Below are positions 1 to 12,968 of a stretch of DNA of 64,000 nucleotides, one piece after another. Below the pieces are notes generated by a model that made no database searches, had not been told where the DNA came from, and saw only the letters and a program-made list of their open reading frames with translations. Both the position numbers and the translations under genes were made by a program. This DNA is from Porpolomopsis calyptriformis (lineage: Eukaryota > Basidiomycota > Agaricomycetes > Agaricales > Hygrophoraceae), in the NCBI GenBank assembly GCA_951640195.1, contig OX621171.1, forward strand, positions 186,001 to 250,000, in the 5' to 3' direction. Each line of letters opens with the position of its first letter. The first letter of the stretch is position 1.

Positions 1-3
1 GCC

Positions 4-3000
4 TCAGGGAATTTTATTGATGAAGCATTCGTTCATCAAATGGAGATATCGACCTATCCGTTGGATGAGGTTATACTGGTACAAAATGCTGATGGTTCCG
101 AGAACTGAGGAGGTCCCATCACGCACGATACAGACCTGTTTATTGAGGCACCAGATTTATCTTTTCGAGAATGAATCCGGTTGGAGGTCACCAACTTAGG
201 AAGAAAACAACAGGTCATCCTCAGCTTCCTATGGCTCTTACGACACAACCCCACCATCAACTGGACAAAAGGCACCTTAACTTTTGCATCTGGTGACACG
301 CTGTTCAGTAGTATGCGAGTCAGAGTGTTGCCCCCACAGGAAGAACTCTACATCTTCAATTCGAGTCTGAAACATGACTCCTTTATTCACTTGGTTGGAG
401 TCGACCACTCCCAACCAGTTTCCATCAAGGAGGATATTAAATCCTTCATTCCCAGTCGTTATCACAATTTCTGGCGTGTTTTCCATACCACAGAATTCGA
501 CAAACTCCCTCCTCGATGTCCCTTTGATCATGCGATCAACCTCTACCCAAATACCAAATTTCAAGTCAGAAAACTCTATCCCCTTTCTCCCTATGAACAG
601 GTGGAACTCAACAAGTTTATTGATGAAAATCTCCGAACAGGTTGGATACGTCCATTGAAATCACCTCAAGCTGCCCCTTTCTTCTTTGCAAAAAAGGCCG
701 AAGAGATCAACGCTAAAGGTCTCAGTGCTGGTCTACGTCCCATCCAAGACTATCGCTACATCAACTCAAAGACTATTCCTGATCGCTACCCCCTTCCCCT
801 TTTGTCAGAAATCCTCCAAGTACTGAAGCTTGCTACTGCTTCTCTTTTCACAGTTATCGACATCCGATGGGGATTTAATAACATATGACTCAAGGAAGGC
901 GATGAATGGAAAGCAGCTTTCATCACCAATCGAGGACTCTTCGAACCGACTGTTATGTTCTTTGGACTACGGAATTCCCCAGCATCCTTTCAACGAATGA
1001 TAGATGTTCTCTTCAAACCCGTTTTGGACTCTGGCTGTGTTCACATCTACATCAACGACATTCTAATCATGGGCGACACCCCTGAAGAAATTCGCCACTG
1101 GACTGACGAAACCCTTGAACTCATGGAGAAGAATCAATTATCTGCCAAACCCGTCAAGTGTCAAATGGAGAAGACCTCTGTTACCTACCTTGGAACGATT
1201 ATCAGCAAAGGTCAACTCGCTATCAACCCAAAGAAGGTGGACGCCATCATCAATTGGCCAACACCTCAAAAGTTGCAAGATCTCCAATCATTCCTTGGCA
1301 CCACCAACTTTTGGCGCCACTATATCAAGAGTTTCTCCTCAGTGGTTCGTCCTCTCTGTGGCCTTTTACGGAAAGACCAACCTTGGGATTGGTCTCCCTT
1401 GTATCAAAAAGCCTTTGAACAGCTCAAACACCTCGTCACCACAGCCCCTGTCCTTCTTACTCCCCGACCAGACCTTTCTTATCTTTTGGAGACCAATGCC
1501 TCTGATTTCAGTATTGGCGCAGTCTTATCCCAGAAACACAACAATGGTTGGCACCCTGTCGGCTTTTTCTCAAAGTCCTTACTCCCTGCCGAGTATAACT
1601 ATCCTACCCACAATCTGGAGATGCTTGCAATTGTCACTTCCCTCAAGTACTGGTGCTATCTTTTAGAAGGCGCAAGGGATACTGTGTTGATAAAAACGGA
1701 CAATTTAGCGCTCAAGTATTTCATGCAGAACAGATCCCTCTCCAGACGACAAGCACGTTGGATGGAATTCTTAGGCAGATTCGATTTCAATATTAAGTAT
1801 TCCCCTGCAGCCAAAAACAAAGCTGATGGACTCTCTCACTGACCCAATCACCGCCGAACAGATAAAGAAGAACTAGAAGGTCAAGCCCTTCTTCCTCCCA
1901 AATGTTTCATCAATGCTATCATTTCCATGTCCGAACCCTCTTTCATGTCAAGATTTCATTTCCCCGACTTCAATCAAATCCCAGAGGACATTCGCATCAA
2001 ATTATCTGATTCCTCTTCCAGCTACTCCTTCACTGACAGAATTGTGAGAGATGCAGGAGATCGTATTGTTGTACCAGCGGACGTATCGCTACGCACAGAG
2101 ATAATTCAATTGACCCACTCCCTACCCCATGGAGGCCATCCCAGAATTGAGAAAACACGTGAGCTTGTGTTGCGGAACTACACCTGGAGTAGTGCTGCCC
2201 CTGATATCCATGTATTCATATCATCTTGTCCGACCTGTCAACAAGTCAAGCTTTACCCCTCAAAGCCTGCAGGTCTTCTAGAACCCATTCCCCCTTCGTC
2301 TCAACCTTGGGAAGAAATCACCACCAATCTGATCGTAGAACTCCCCCAATCATCTGGTTACGATGCTGTTTTAGTTGTTGTCGATCGTTTTACCAAACGC
2401 GCTCACTTCATCCTGACGACTTCAAACATTTCAGCAGAAGGAGTTGCAAAACTCTTTAGGGACAACATATGGAAACATCACGGCTGGCCAAAGAAGATCA
2501 TAACCGATCAAGGAACTCAATTCGCTTCCAAATTCGCAAAAGCTCTCAACACTCATTTGGGAATCATCTCCGGTTTGTCTACCACTTATCATCCCCAAAC
2601 CGATGGTCAAACGGAACGCACCAATCAAGAACTTGAACAATACCTTCGCTTATATACCAACTTTATGCAAGACGATTGGGCCAACTGGCTATCTCCAGCT
2701 GAATTCGCGTACAACAACCAACAACACTCCTCGATGAAACACACTCCCTTTTACCTTGATACTGGCCAACATCCCTTCATCCCATCCATCCCCATGACTT
2801 CTACCTCTAATCCTGCAGCAGACGCCTTCCACGATCACCTCACAGAAGCCCATGAGAAAGCCGCGAAAGCCCTAGAAACCACGGCAGAAACCATGAAGCG
2901 CTTCGCAGATCGCAAACGGAAAGATACCCAGTTCCAAATAGGTCAATTCGTTTATCTTGATACCCATAACTTAAAAACAGGTTGTCCAACCCTCAAACTC

Positions 3001-3375
3001 GATGTCCGATGCACTGGACCATTCAAAGTTCTAGAAAAAATCAGAAGAGTCTCTTATCGCCTGGCCCTCCCCTTATCATGGAAAATACATGACGTCTTTC
3101 ACGTTTCACTCCTAAGATCCACTAACATTAACTCCAATCTCCATCCAGAAGAAGTGGATGATAATCTCTGCCCACCTCCAGATGTCATTCAAGAAAAAGA
3201 AGAATACAAGGTTGAACAAATCCTTCAGCATTATGGATCCACCTGACGTCGCACGTATTTGGTCAAATGGGTTGGCTATCCCATTGAAGAAGCAACTTGG
3301 GAGCCAAAGAAGAACCTTTCTCATGTGAAAGAACGAATTCTAGAATATGAACAATCAATTCAAATGGCGACTTAA
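4..3375 (+). pseudogene. Ty3/gypsy chromovirus polyprotein E1: protease end, RT, RNase H, integrase, chromodomain
   Basis: One reading frame runs from the left edge to TAA at 3373 and is cut by TGA at 106, 172, 886, 1840 and 3244. Order: tail of the protease region (to about 300), reverse transcriptase (about 500-1300), RNase H (about 1400-1840), integrase with a CPTCQQ zinc-binding half (about 2230) and core (2300-2750), then a chromodomain (about 3205-3350, motif YLVKWVGYP). The element would copy its RNA and insert it into chromatin. Three catalytic Asp are Asn: RT motif YIND instead of YIDD (codon 1054), RNase H ETNAS (codon 1495) and the first integrase Asp (TTNLIVELP, codon 2326). Each AAC or AAT codon follows a C, so each fits CpG to CpA. 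All five stops fit CGA or TGG changed to TGA. gag and the 5' LTR lie outside the window. The copy is certainly inactive. Confidence 0.93.
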
Positions 3376-3499
3376 CCACTCTTTCACAGTATCAACTCCC
3401 CTCTTTTGAAACTTTTCACTTTCATCACCTTTTCCAAACTCCGACTCATCCTTATAACCTCTTTCGCCTCCGTTTTTCCCCTCAAAAGTCAACACCACT

Positions 3500-4078
3500 A
3501 TGCCCACCGAATGCTCTCACCAAACTGCTCGCAAGTCCACTGGTGGTCGTCCACCCCATGCTCCCCGTATGTCCACAGGAGGACAACCCCCTCCTCGCGC
3601 TCCCCCTCCTCTCACTTCCACCTCATCCACTTATGGTGAAGCTGAGCTCGCTGGACAACTCTGGCAACACAACTGATGTGCACAAAACTGGGACCTCGCC
3701 ATATGGCCCAAAGAAATAGTTGCACCACCCATCCCACCCAAGCAGATCATTGAGTCGTTGAAGAAGGACGTTGATTACTATAAGAGTGAGATCGCGAGGT
3801 TGAATGAAGAACTGTACAGTCAGTGGTTGAGTCTAGATGGAGAAAGAAGAACGAGCAAGTATTGGTGAGAACAGGCCAAGTATTGGAAGACGAAACACGA
3901 GGAAGTCACAAAGGTACTTCCCCATCTCAATTCCCCCGCTCCCCTTGTTTTCCCAGGTCCGCTCATTGTTCCCCCCGGTTCATCGTCGAACCCCATCACC
4001 ATTCCTGACGATGACAATACTTCCCCGGCCGACATTATTTCCCTGTCGACCACCATCTCCGACAAGGACTTATCCTAG
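3500..4078 (+). pseudogene. E1 second ORF with a histone H3 tail-like N-terminus
   Basis: Lies between the pol stop and the LTR. It starts at ATG 3500 and ends at TAG 4076, 192 codons, with two internal TGA (at HN*CAQNW and YW*EQAKYW) that fit Trp or Arg codons decayed like those of pol. Residues 8-16 read QTARKSTGG, identical to histone H3 residues 5-13 including the K9 site. A second partial copy, RMSTGGQ, follows, then a proline-rich stretch. The middle (about residues 80-140) looks alpha-helical or coiled-coil with many Lys, Glu and Tyr, and the C-terminus is Pro/Ser/Asp-rich. I do not recognise a named family. The H3 match is seen in the sequence. A role as a decoy or substrate for H3K9 methylation or reading, linked to the element's own chromodomain, is inference. 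Confidence 0.72.
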
Positions 4079-4159
4079 TCCTTCCCCTCCTCCGCACCCA
4101 TCGACACTTTCGAAGGCCACCTCGAATTTTGGGACGAAATTCCTTTTGATGTGGGTGTA

Positions 4160-4526
4160 TGTCACGGATACTTTTTCCTTTTTCTTTTAGTCATACTTGA
4201 TTAATCTTTATTCCGTTTACCCTTCCGCTTTACTGCTTTATATATAGAGACTAGTCACATGTACCTTCTTTCTGACTCTTCACGAGTCACATTCTGTTTC
4301 CGTTATTCTTTTCGTGACTCTTCACTAGTCACATTCCGTTTTGCGCTTTGTAATCATCTATACGACTGACTCATGCTGACTCAGGTAGTTAGTATATAAA
4401 GCCTGACCTCTAGTCAGTAGGTTAAGTTCGATTCCTAGTTAGCTCCCTCACTCTTTAGTTGAATTCCATTTCCTCATCAGCCCCTCCAACGTGAGAAGTA
4501 AAGCCTTCAACTACCGAATCATAACA
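4160..4526 (+). repeat. LTR of element E1 (probable 3' LTR)
   Basis: Begins TGTCACGG just after the E1 ORFs, behind the purine-rich tract gatgtgggtgta, and probably ends at ATAACA. The solo LTR at 54573-54984 starts and ends the same way when read on the minus strand. It holds two TGACTCA sites and a TATA box. The partner LTR is outside the window, so the right boundary is not proven. Confidence 0.6.
4367..4399 (+). promoter_or_regulatory. Twin TGACTCA sites followed by a TATA box in the E1 LTR
   Basis: TGACTCA occurs at 4367-4373 and 4377-4383, one helical turn apart, and TATATAA at 4393-4399. TGACTCA is the consensus of fungal Gcn4/CPC1-type bZIP activators. The layout fits a U3 promoter, but binding is not shown. 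Confidence 0.5.
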
Positions 4527-4670
4527 ACATCTCACTCTAATGTCACTTGCCATCTCAGCCAACTGTTATTGCTTTGTGGAAACCTCTCCAGCAACCTATT
4601 TACAGATCTGCAACATCTTCCACTGTTGATATCTATTCCATCAACCATCAATCATTCTTCTGCAAATGCA

Positions 4671-7670
4671 ATGAGCAATGATTGCACTGACTTCCAAGCA
4701 TTTGAGGGACCATTTGAAGGGTCTTTTGAGAGTGGTCCTGTTGAAAATCCCTATCCCATAACACCAGTATGTGATGACTTCCCTGGGGCAGCAGTTACAT
4801 TTACTTCCAGCCTCACATTCATGGATAAGTTTGACCATGATCAGCACTCTGACAAATGGCACAATAATGTCTATTACCCATTTGCATCACAGAAAGAATG
4901 GAAATTGTCATTATTCCTGCTTTCTTCGGGAATGAGCATGGTACAAATTGACAAGTTCTTATTGCTTGAGCTAGTATGTAAATTGTTATTTCTAACCACT
5001 ATCCACATTGCAAACATTATTTTCAGATCTCTGAGTTACTGCTCTCTTTTCAAACAGCCAAGGAATTGAGGGGCCAAGCTGAGCTCCTTCTGGCAGGTCC
5101 AAAATGGCAAGCTAAACCATGGAAGATGACTCATCCAACAAAGTCACCAATCCAGCTCTACTACTGTGATCCCATTGAGTGTTTAGAATCATTGCTCAAC
5201 TCTCCACTCTCTGCTGATGATATAGAGTTCTCCCTATATCATCAATTCACAACACCTGAGAGACTAGTGCAGATCTACAGTGAATGGATGTCAGGCGATG
5301 CTACTTAGAAAATGCAGGTGATATATTTTCTTATGTATTATTTGGTTGTTCCACTCATCTTCAATTTCAAAAGAACAACTCCCACCTGGAGCCACCCTTC
5401 TTGGAACAATCTTGTCATCAGATAAAACCAATATATCAGTCATGACAGGTGATCGGCTTGCACACCTACTTTTGATCAGTCTGGCTAACATCAAAATGGA
5501 ATATCATTCCAAGGGTTCACACCACGCTTTCCAACTCCTTGCCCTTCTCCCTATCCCTAAGTTCATTGAGAAGGATAAGGTGCTCTAAGGTGTTTTAGAA
5601 AACCACCTCATCCACGAATGCCTTGACTTTATTCTATCACCTCTGAAGGCTGCTGCAAAATTAGGCATCATGATGGACAACACTTGTGGCTTTTCCTGAT
5701 TTTGTTTCACCCCTCTCACAGCTTATATTGCCAATACCCCCAAGTAGCAATGCTTGCTAGGGTTAGTGGGAAAACCTCATATCTTACACTGGCCATATAC
5801 AAGGAGTTTAGTGACCTGTACCAACATCTCCCCTGAATAGCATCCAACATGCTAATAAAACTTCACACCCTGACTTCATCGATTAACCCAACTGAAGATA
5901 TTAAAGGTTACATCTGTGTGGCAAAGAAAGTCCAACTCAATGGCATACATCTTCTGTTTTGGAGAGACTGGGCATTGGCTGATCCATTGATCTTTTCCCC
6001 CCCTGAACTGCTTCATCACTGGCACAAACAATTCTGGGACCATGATGTGAAGTGGTGTATCCATGTCCTTGGTGAACATGAAATTGACTTTCGGTTTTCC
6101 ATTCTCCAACCACACACTGGCTTCAGGCACTTCAAAGAAGGGATCTTGAAGATGAAGCAAGTGACAGGATGGGATCATCGAAACATCTAATGATACATCA
6201 TGGGTGTTATAGCTGGCAAAGTGCCAAATGATTTTGTCACCACTATTCATGCACTAATGGACTTCCAATATCTTGCTCAAGTGCCTGTGGTCAATGATCA
6301 TATTTGCACTAAAATTCAGTCCGCTTTACACGAGTTTCATAGCCACAAGCATGCAATCCTTGAGTCTGGTGCTTGTATAGGGAAAGGTAAAAAGCTGATA
6401 GAGAACTGGCACATACTGAAGCTAGAGTTTATGCAGAGTACCACCCCAAACATCAAGGCTAACAGCGTCACTGTCCAGTGGAGTGCTGATGTTACAGAAC
6501 ATGCACACATTGCTGTCATCAAAGATCTAGGTCAATCTGGCAACAATTAGCATCATGAGGACACTATATGCCATACCCTTGATTGGGAAGATAAGTGCTG
6601 ACAATTCGATCTTGCAACTTCTATCTGTGATTCACAAAGCAACATTGGGGTGACTCTGGGGATGTGTAATGGGCCAGATGCCTGCTTTGATGGGAGCAGG
6701 GATCCACCAGATCTTCACACTATCGACATGATATCCTCACTTCCAACTGCTGTCTCAAGTGTCATCAAATCCCATCAAGTTTCTACAAACTATTTCCAAT
6801 TGCCCTCTCACCCTTCTGCAACCACTCCTTTCCCCCCTTGAACCTTCCATACTAACTCAACCGCATTCCATTTAACCTGGGATCCAACATTCAAAAAAAT
6901 GTTGATAAGTGATGTCTCCATCAAATTTGGAATCCCCAATCTTGCATCTGCCCTTTCTCACTTTCTTATGCATCTTAAGCATGATAGACAATCTTTCCAT
7001 GCCATTGGAGGCCATTGTTCAGTAACCAACCTTCCTCTCCCTTTCTGTGAACTAGATGTGTGGTCAAGTGTAAGGATGCAGGGGAAAGATCACCACTGCC
7101 TAGACATTATATTACCACTGGAAATGCTGAATGCTAACCTGCCCTCACCCAACTGGCCCCTTGGTTACTATGATGCTGTGATCGCAAATGCTAATCCCAG
7201 TATAATATGGCCACAAAGTGGAATGTCTGGTAAGGCTGCCACTCTCTTGAGAACAGTTCTCAAATTGACTCAGACAATTGGACAAAGGGCATTCTGTGGT
7301 ACAGATCCAACTCATCATGCATCCCGTTTCCCCCACCAAATCTCAGTTTCATACCCCATTTGACTCCTTTCTTACATATGTACAATGCTTTGATATTGTG
7401 CCACAACTTATATCAGAGTACTGACGTAACTGTTGCCCTGAGCACACCACACAAATGTATGTCCTGAAATGAAGTAATCACACTGATGGTACATGCATGG
7501 GTGATGTGATTCCTCTGACTTATTTGAGGGTGCAAGCTGATCTTATTCCTCATTTTTTTCATACTGCTAACCCACGATTGATGAAGGAAAGCAGTCTGGA
7601 ATATAGTGCAGAGTTTTATATGAACAAATATTTTAGTAAAGCATTATATTATTCCTTAAACAATGAATAG
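4671..7670 (+). pseudogene. Decayed Plavaka-type DNA transposase
   Basis: Reading across frames gives blocks typical of the basidiomycete Plavaka transposases: FPGAAVTF..FDHDQHS..YYPFASQKEW near 4770-4910, LPPGATLLGTILSSDKTNIS near 5380-5440, LHHWHKQFWDHDVKWC near 6010-6060 and FRHFKEGILKMKQVTG near 6120-6170. The C-terminus ends at TAG 7668. An intron survives at 4974-5026 (GTATGT to CAG) and a second probably lies at about 5315-5373. Stops, for example TAG at GDAT*KMQ near 5306, and a frame change near 7330 break the gene. The N-terminal zinc-finger part usual for the family is missing. The protein would have cut and pasted its own element. It is a dead copy next to the E1 LTR. Confidence 0.82.
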
Positions 7671-8354
7671 CTGTTTGGCAATTTGTGAACCGAAGTTAAC
7701 CTGTTGACCTATTAAATAGTAGTACTACTTTACATGCCCATGTAATTCAGCAGCTTGCTATATGGAGGGCAGAAGTCTATGAAGTGCTTTGATGTGCTGT
7801 ATGACAAGGCCATCACTATAGCTGGCTATGGCTAGCTATGACATCTATGGATTTTCACTTACATCTATGAGCCAAACATGAACAACACATGGTTTTACTG
7901 ATGTAGATGTTTTTTATTAATAAGTCTGAAAACTCAGTGCACTTGACATTTGAAATCAGTGCACTCAACATTTAACATTAGTGCACACAACACTTATTAA
8001 TAAAATCATTTGTTAAAGTGCTATAATTCAGTACCAATGTCACTGTTTTTCAGACATGAAAATGACCTATTCAGTGACAAATATCACTAATATTTTTCAG
8101 TCATTCACTGGTTTTCAGAGTGTTACTGTACTAAAAAGCAGTGATATTAGACACTGATTTTGAATGAAATTACTTCCCACAGTGGTTTGCTGATGTGTAA
8201 AAGAAGTAACAAATTTTTGTGTATTGTTTACAAAGCCTTAGCTCTACTTCTTTACTTGTGAATTCGTATCGGACTAGAGCTGCCATCTACTGTATCGACT
8301 CATACTACCGGCAATTTATGCAACAACACCACCCATTCTATACCCGAAACTATT
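7671..8354. repeat. Noncoding 3' end of the Plavaka element with subterminal repeats
   Basis: No gene seen. At 7936-8000 the motif cagtgcac(t/a) followed by acatt or acaac repeats about three times, and 8040-8190 holds several short CAGTG and CACTG motifs. This is what the subterminal region of a CACTA-like transposon looks like. No exact terminal inverted repeat or target duplication could be fixed. A CACTGTT at 4621 could mark the left end. Confidence 0.4.
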
Positions 8355-10935
8355 TCACATTTCTTCGTCGTCTTCACGATCATAATCGCCGCGTTGGTTC
8401 TCATCCTCTTCCGCCATCCTGTTGTTAAGCTTGTACTTTTTCGACTGAAATGTTTGGGCGCTTTCGATCCTATCCAAATCACTCTTGCGCTTCCTTTCTG
8501 TGAGGAGACTGCTGCCAAACACCTGCCTCGTCGCTTTGTCATCTCTGGGCCAAGATGACCGGTCTTGGACAACCCCCTTGAGCAGTTCGAGCATGAAGAG
8601 CGATGAGCCCAGGAGTCCCTTGTACCGTTCGTAAAGATAGATGGGGTGCGTCTGGATGACAGCATGGTCTTGTGAAAATGAGGTGATCAAGACGTCATAA
8701 GCAGCCTTCTCAACATCACCGGGCGGCTTCTTGTAACGGACAGCAAACATATCATTGAGCTCGGCGAAGGACTTGTCGAGCACCTTGTTGAGAAAGTGCA
8801 CATATTCAGGAACTTCCCGTGCAAGGAGCATATTACGCTTCCTCACTCCGCCCTCGTTTGACTCATAGAATACTTCATCGAAAGCCGCCAGAAGATTGTC
8901 GAGTTTCTCGGGCGACTGGTTGTGGCGAGTATACCGCAAAGAGACCCATAGCAGCACCCAGAAGAACGACTCCAAGTCGTCCTGCAGTTGGTGCTCTCCT
9001 CCTGGTTCCATGAGTAAGCGCACGGAGATAAACTGCCAAGTGCCCTGCATAGCGGATGAGTATGAGGATAAAGAAGGAGCAGAAGAACTTGCAGTGCGAT
9101 CAGGTTGTCTGATGATTGTCTGTGTCGCGATATCTATCCCGGAACCAAGTGCAGGTAGGACAGAAGCATCTGCTTGCTGGTCAGCGTGAGTTGCCCGCGA
9201 GCTTGTTCCAACTTCTCCATGGCTTCTGTCCTCTAGGGGAGGCATCGGTGTACGAGAAGGTGGTACTCGCTTGCAGAGTTCCCAGTCGATTAACAAGCCA
9301 TTCTTTCGATCAGCCGTGAGGAGGACATTGCCGACGCTGATGTCACGGTGGAGTATTTTGGCTCGATCGTACGCCACCCAGTGAGCTACGGTGTGATAAA
9401 TCAAACAATTTTTGTACAGAGAAGGAGCACACTTATTTACCTTCAACAGCATCGGCGATAGCGTTGACGTATTCCCAAGATGATTCAAACAACGTCAGGC
9501 TTATGCCAACTTCACCTAGTACCAGCCTGTAAAGTGAGTACGTCGTTATATCCTGCATACGACAAGCCCAGGGTTGGTTCATCCACTGGTGATTAGATGT
9601 CGTGCAGAGCACACTGCTCGTGATGTCGCCTCCTCTTTCAAACTTGGGAATATGTGGGACATGATGGCGGTGGAGATCCCTATAAATATCCCCCTCCTTT
9701 TCCATACCTGGTCTGTTGATCCGCCAGTAGTCTTTGATCCAGACAACTTTGTCGTTCGCTACATCATAAGCAGTGAAGCCTCGTGTACATCTTCCCATGG
9801 GCGACCGCCGCGTATACGAGGGTGTCTGGGCAATATAGAACGCACCCGCTTCTGTGTCTTCAGGAACTGAGAGTTTGACAAAGGTGGCATCGGTGTCTTC
9901 GATGTGCAGGGCTCCCTTGGCATCATTTACTTCGTCGGTATTGGGAGTCGTGATGGATGGGTCGTAGCCACGCATATCCGACGAAAGCAAGTTATATCGC
10001 CAAAAGAATTCGGCAAGTTTTGTGGGATGCTGAATGTAATTGAAACTCTCCGTCACGACCGCACACGAGTGATCCCATAGGATAATACGCGCATAGTGAC
10101 GACAGATCAGCACCGAAAACAATCGTGTTCTGAATTGTCTTGCAAATACTGCATTGGCATAGGCGACAAGTTGTCCTTGCGTTTGTTGCGCGTATATGGA
10201 CTTGCGATGAAACCATGGACGTTGTTTATGGATGACGCTAGGACCAGAAGCCGAGGGGAGACCATGAACTTGGCGCGATTTCTCTTTGTGGGATTGAGAG
10301 GTCTTGTGGGTCTTGTGTGGCTTCTCGTTACAGGGGGCAGCATCTGTGAAAGGATCGTATGCTGGGGTTGGCTTGACTTCGATCCACATATCCATCGTTG
10401 AGAAGTCGGTTATTTGATCTGGGTTGTGCATTCCTTTGGGATACGCAGCAATGTCGGGTCGCATTTCGTCGCAGGAGTTGTCAGGATTTTCCGAAGTCTT
10501 CACGAATTTGATGGATGAGAGCGGTTGAAAGGCATCAATCTAAACGATACCGCATGAGTGGTCAGTTAAAGGACTTCTTCGTTAATTACTTACAATTTTC
10601 TCGTACATTTGAGGTTCGGTTTTAGTCAAAATCGCGAACAAGTCGTGAGGGATGAGGTCTGCTGGCATTGGCTTCGATGGAGGCAAGTAATGAGCCATGA
10701 AATCGTGAAGCGGCATGGGGCCAAGGAATCGACCATCGGTTTCTCGGGCCAGTTGAAGGAAAGCCTGATCGCGTCTGACGGCATTGGAGGAGAACGACCG
10801 AAAACCCGCTGACCTTGCTTTTATGGGTGTGCTGTGCGCTCTGGGTGGTCGAGCAGGGGGTGTTTGGGCACGACTGGGGAGGGGTTTTATCGGAGAGGAA
10901 TAGAATCTTTCGGGAGGAATCTCTTGGTGAGACAT
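8355..10935 (-). CDS. FunK1-family protein kinase, three exons, 823 aa
   Basis: Complement join 10935-10594, 10539-9441, 9385-8355. The two introns (54 and 55 bp) have GTAAGT/TAG and GTAAAT/TAG ends, and the phases fit. The start is ATG 10935 and the stop TGA is at 8355. The kinase core shows the catalytic loop HRDISVGNVLL at residues 493-503 and a metal-binding DWE in place of DFG at 514-516, as is usual in FunK1. A candidate ATP-anchoring Lys sits in VWIKDYW with a following Glu in EGDIYRDL. The first 120 residues are Pro/Ser-rich. The C-terminus is a basic then acidic tail (KRKSD, REDDEEM) that may be nuclear. FunK1 is a fungal kinase family greatly expanded in mushrooms and its substrates are unknown. 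No lesion was found, so the gene looks intact and could be expressed. Its upstream neighbour on the same strand is 208 bp away. Confidence 0.9.
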
Positions 10936-11143
10936 GAATAAGCCTGCGTCAAGCCCGTGACTGTCGGAAAGTCAACTTGACTGTAAAACAGTATATTACT
11001 CGCCGTTTTCATCATACATATCTGTGAACCAGGATGAACCGACTGAATCCAGGCCTGCCAGCCTAGCGCCAAAAAGCTGGCATTGCTATGTTACTGAACA
11101 GGGCCTCGTTACGAAACCCATGTCGTGGGGTCACTCAATGACT

Positions 11144-12968
11144 CTATGATTCATTTCGATGTACTCTACGTATCTCGCTAAATAAACTCGTACAAAACTG
11201 CAAGGCATTCCGCCATAATGAGCACCGGGTATTCATGTCCTGAGGTGTAAAGGAGACGCCCAGATACCCCTGTAACCCTGCTTGTAATTCCCGCACAAAG
11301 CGATCTGGAAGGTGTGGATCATCCACTTCACAAATGACTTCCGACATACGGACAGGAAGTCGATTGATATCGAAAGGATTCTCTCGTTCATCCCAGTCGT
11401 CACCATTATGTTCAAGAAAATGACGAAGTAAAGCAGGGTTCTCTGCAATTTCCCAATCGACACCATAGCCACCCATGGGACCATCTATATCGTCTTCGTT
11501 GATATCTGTTGGAGAGCCGAGTAAATGTTGGATTCCACGGGGACCGTTTTCGATCATTCCAAAAAGATACATATCGCGTGGTGATCGGTCTGCCTCTCCT
11601 TTGAGGGTGACCTTGTGGCTGTTCCAGGAATCCACCCAGAGGGAAAGATCGTCGTTGATAGAGTCATAAAACAACCAATGTATCAGCCAGATATGCCCAG
11701 GAAGATGTGGGTCAAGGCCATGATACAACTCGAGATCTTCGAAAAATGTCTTCCACTTAGCACCGACACCTTGAGTGAAGTCAAACCAAACGCGTTCTAC
11801 CCGAGTATTGTGGACGCTTCTGCACATCCAGGTGAGACAAGTCATGGTTTGACATCGAAAGACTTACCGTCCCCAAATGTAAGATCCTACCCCGTTCTTA
11901 GCCTCCATCCACTTCGCAACTTCAATATTTTCTGTTCCGTGGTCACCTCGCACTCGCCTAGGGACGCCGTGACGCATTGCATCTTGGAACAGATTCAGAA
12001 CTGTAGCTGCGCGATTGTTGTTATGTGTTCGAGCGCCTGTGATAAACCTGCTTTTCCCGTCGATGAAAAGATGGGTGACAAGCTTGTACCGGATGAGCCC
12101 TAGAATCGTAATAAGCTCAGCCAACAATGGGAAGTGGAAAGACAAACCGTGCTGGCCATCATGGTGCCAGAGGGAGTTAGGTCCGGGAACATAATATGAC
12201 CTTCGTTCAATCGGCCGGCGACTGAAGATAGAAGGGGGACCGTGGACTCGCAGATATGACTCCGTTATCCTACGACGAGAAATATGCAGGCCTTTAGCTT
12301 GGAAGTACCCCTTGATCAGCCGGCGGCCAAAAGATGGGAAGCGTTGAAGAAGTTGTGCCATTTCTCGGTCCAATTCATCGTCAGAGATTCGAGACATATG
12401 GGTGTGTCTGGTAGTACCAGGCCAAAATCGTCTCACAGTTCCATCATCCTGGGGCAAGTCCTGATATAGCGGTTCTCCCGGTTCACTAAGGCCATACTCC
12501 AAAGCTCTTCGGCGTACAGTTCGAGCACTGCACCCAAAGAAGTTCGCAAGCTGTGCCGGCCCACGGAGCTGTAGGGCAAACTCCAAAAACCTTGGATCAA
12601 AGTCCCAGTAAGGTCGACCTCGTCCCCCGGAGTGTCTCTGCTCCAGAACCCTCAGTGCAGGGTCATCGACAGGATCTCTAACTTGATTAAACGCCAATCC
12701 CAGAGCCTCAACCATTGTGGCAATACTTTTACGGAGAGTCTCGTACTCGGCGTTGGAAAATATCTGAATGTTCTGAGGGTCGATGTTAGTTGAAACTGGT
12801 GAAGATTAAAAGAGATGAGATGACTCTTTCTGCAGCGCTCAAGAATCTTTGAGCAAATTCCGATTGAGACCGTAGAAGGGCAATGTCTCCGGCATGACTT
12901 TGGATAGAAATCCTCACTCGTTCCGCTAGGTGATATGCAGCCCGAAAGTTCGAGAGTCGTTGGTCCAT
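11144..12968 (-). CDS. DDE integrase-core protein, three exons, 574 aa
   Basis: Complement join 12968-12825, 12772-11868, 11819-11144, stop TAG. Intron 2 (48 bp) has GTAAGT/CAG ends. Intron 1 (52 bp) uses a weak GTCATC donor and is less sure. A helix-turn-helix-like segment (LANFFGCSARTVRRRALEYG) is followed by an RNase H-like core: WHHDGQHG gives the first Asp and RGDHGTEN the second. A later Glu could be in FFEDLELYHG. The intron falls between YIWGR and SVHNTRVERVW. This family is common in Agaricomycetes as an integrase core domain protein, either a transposase or a domesticated one. No terminal repeats were found around the gene, and the frame is intact. Whether it still catalyses DNA strand transfer cannot be told. 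Confidence 0.8.
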
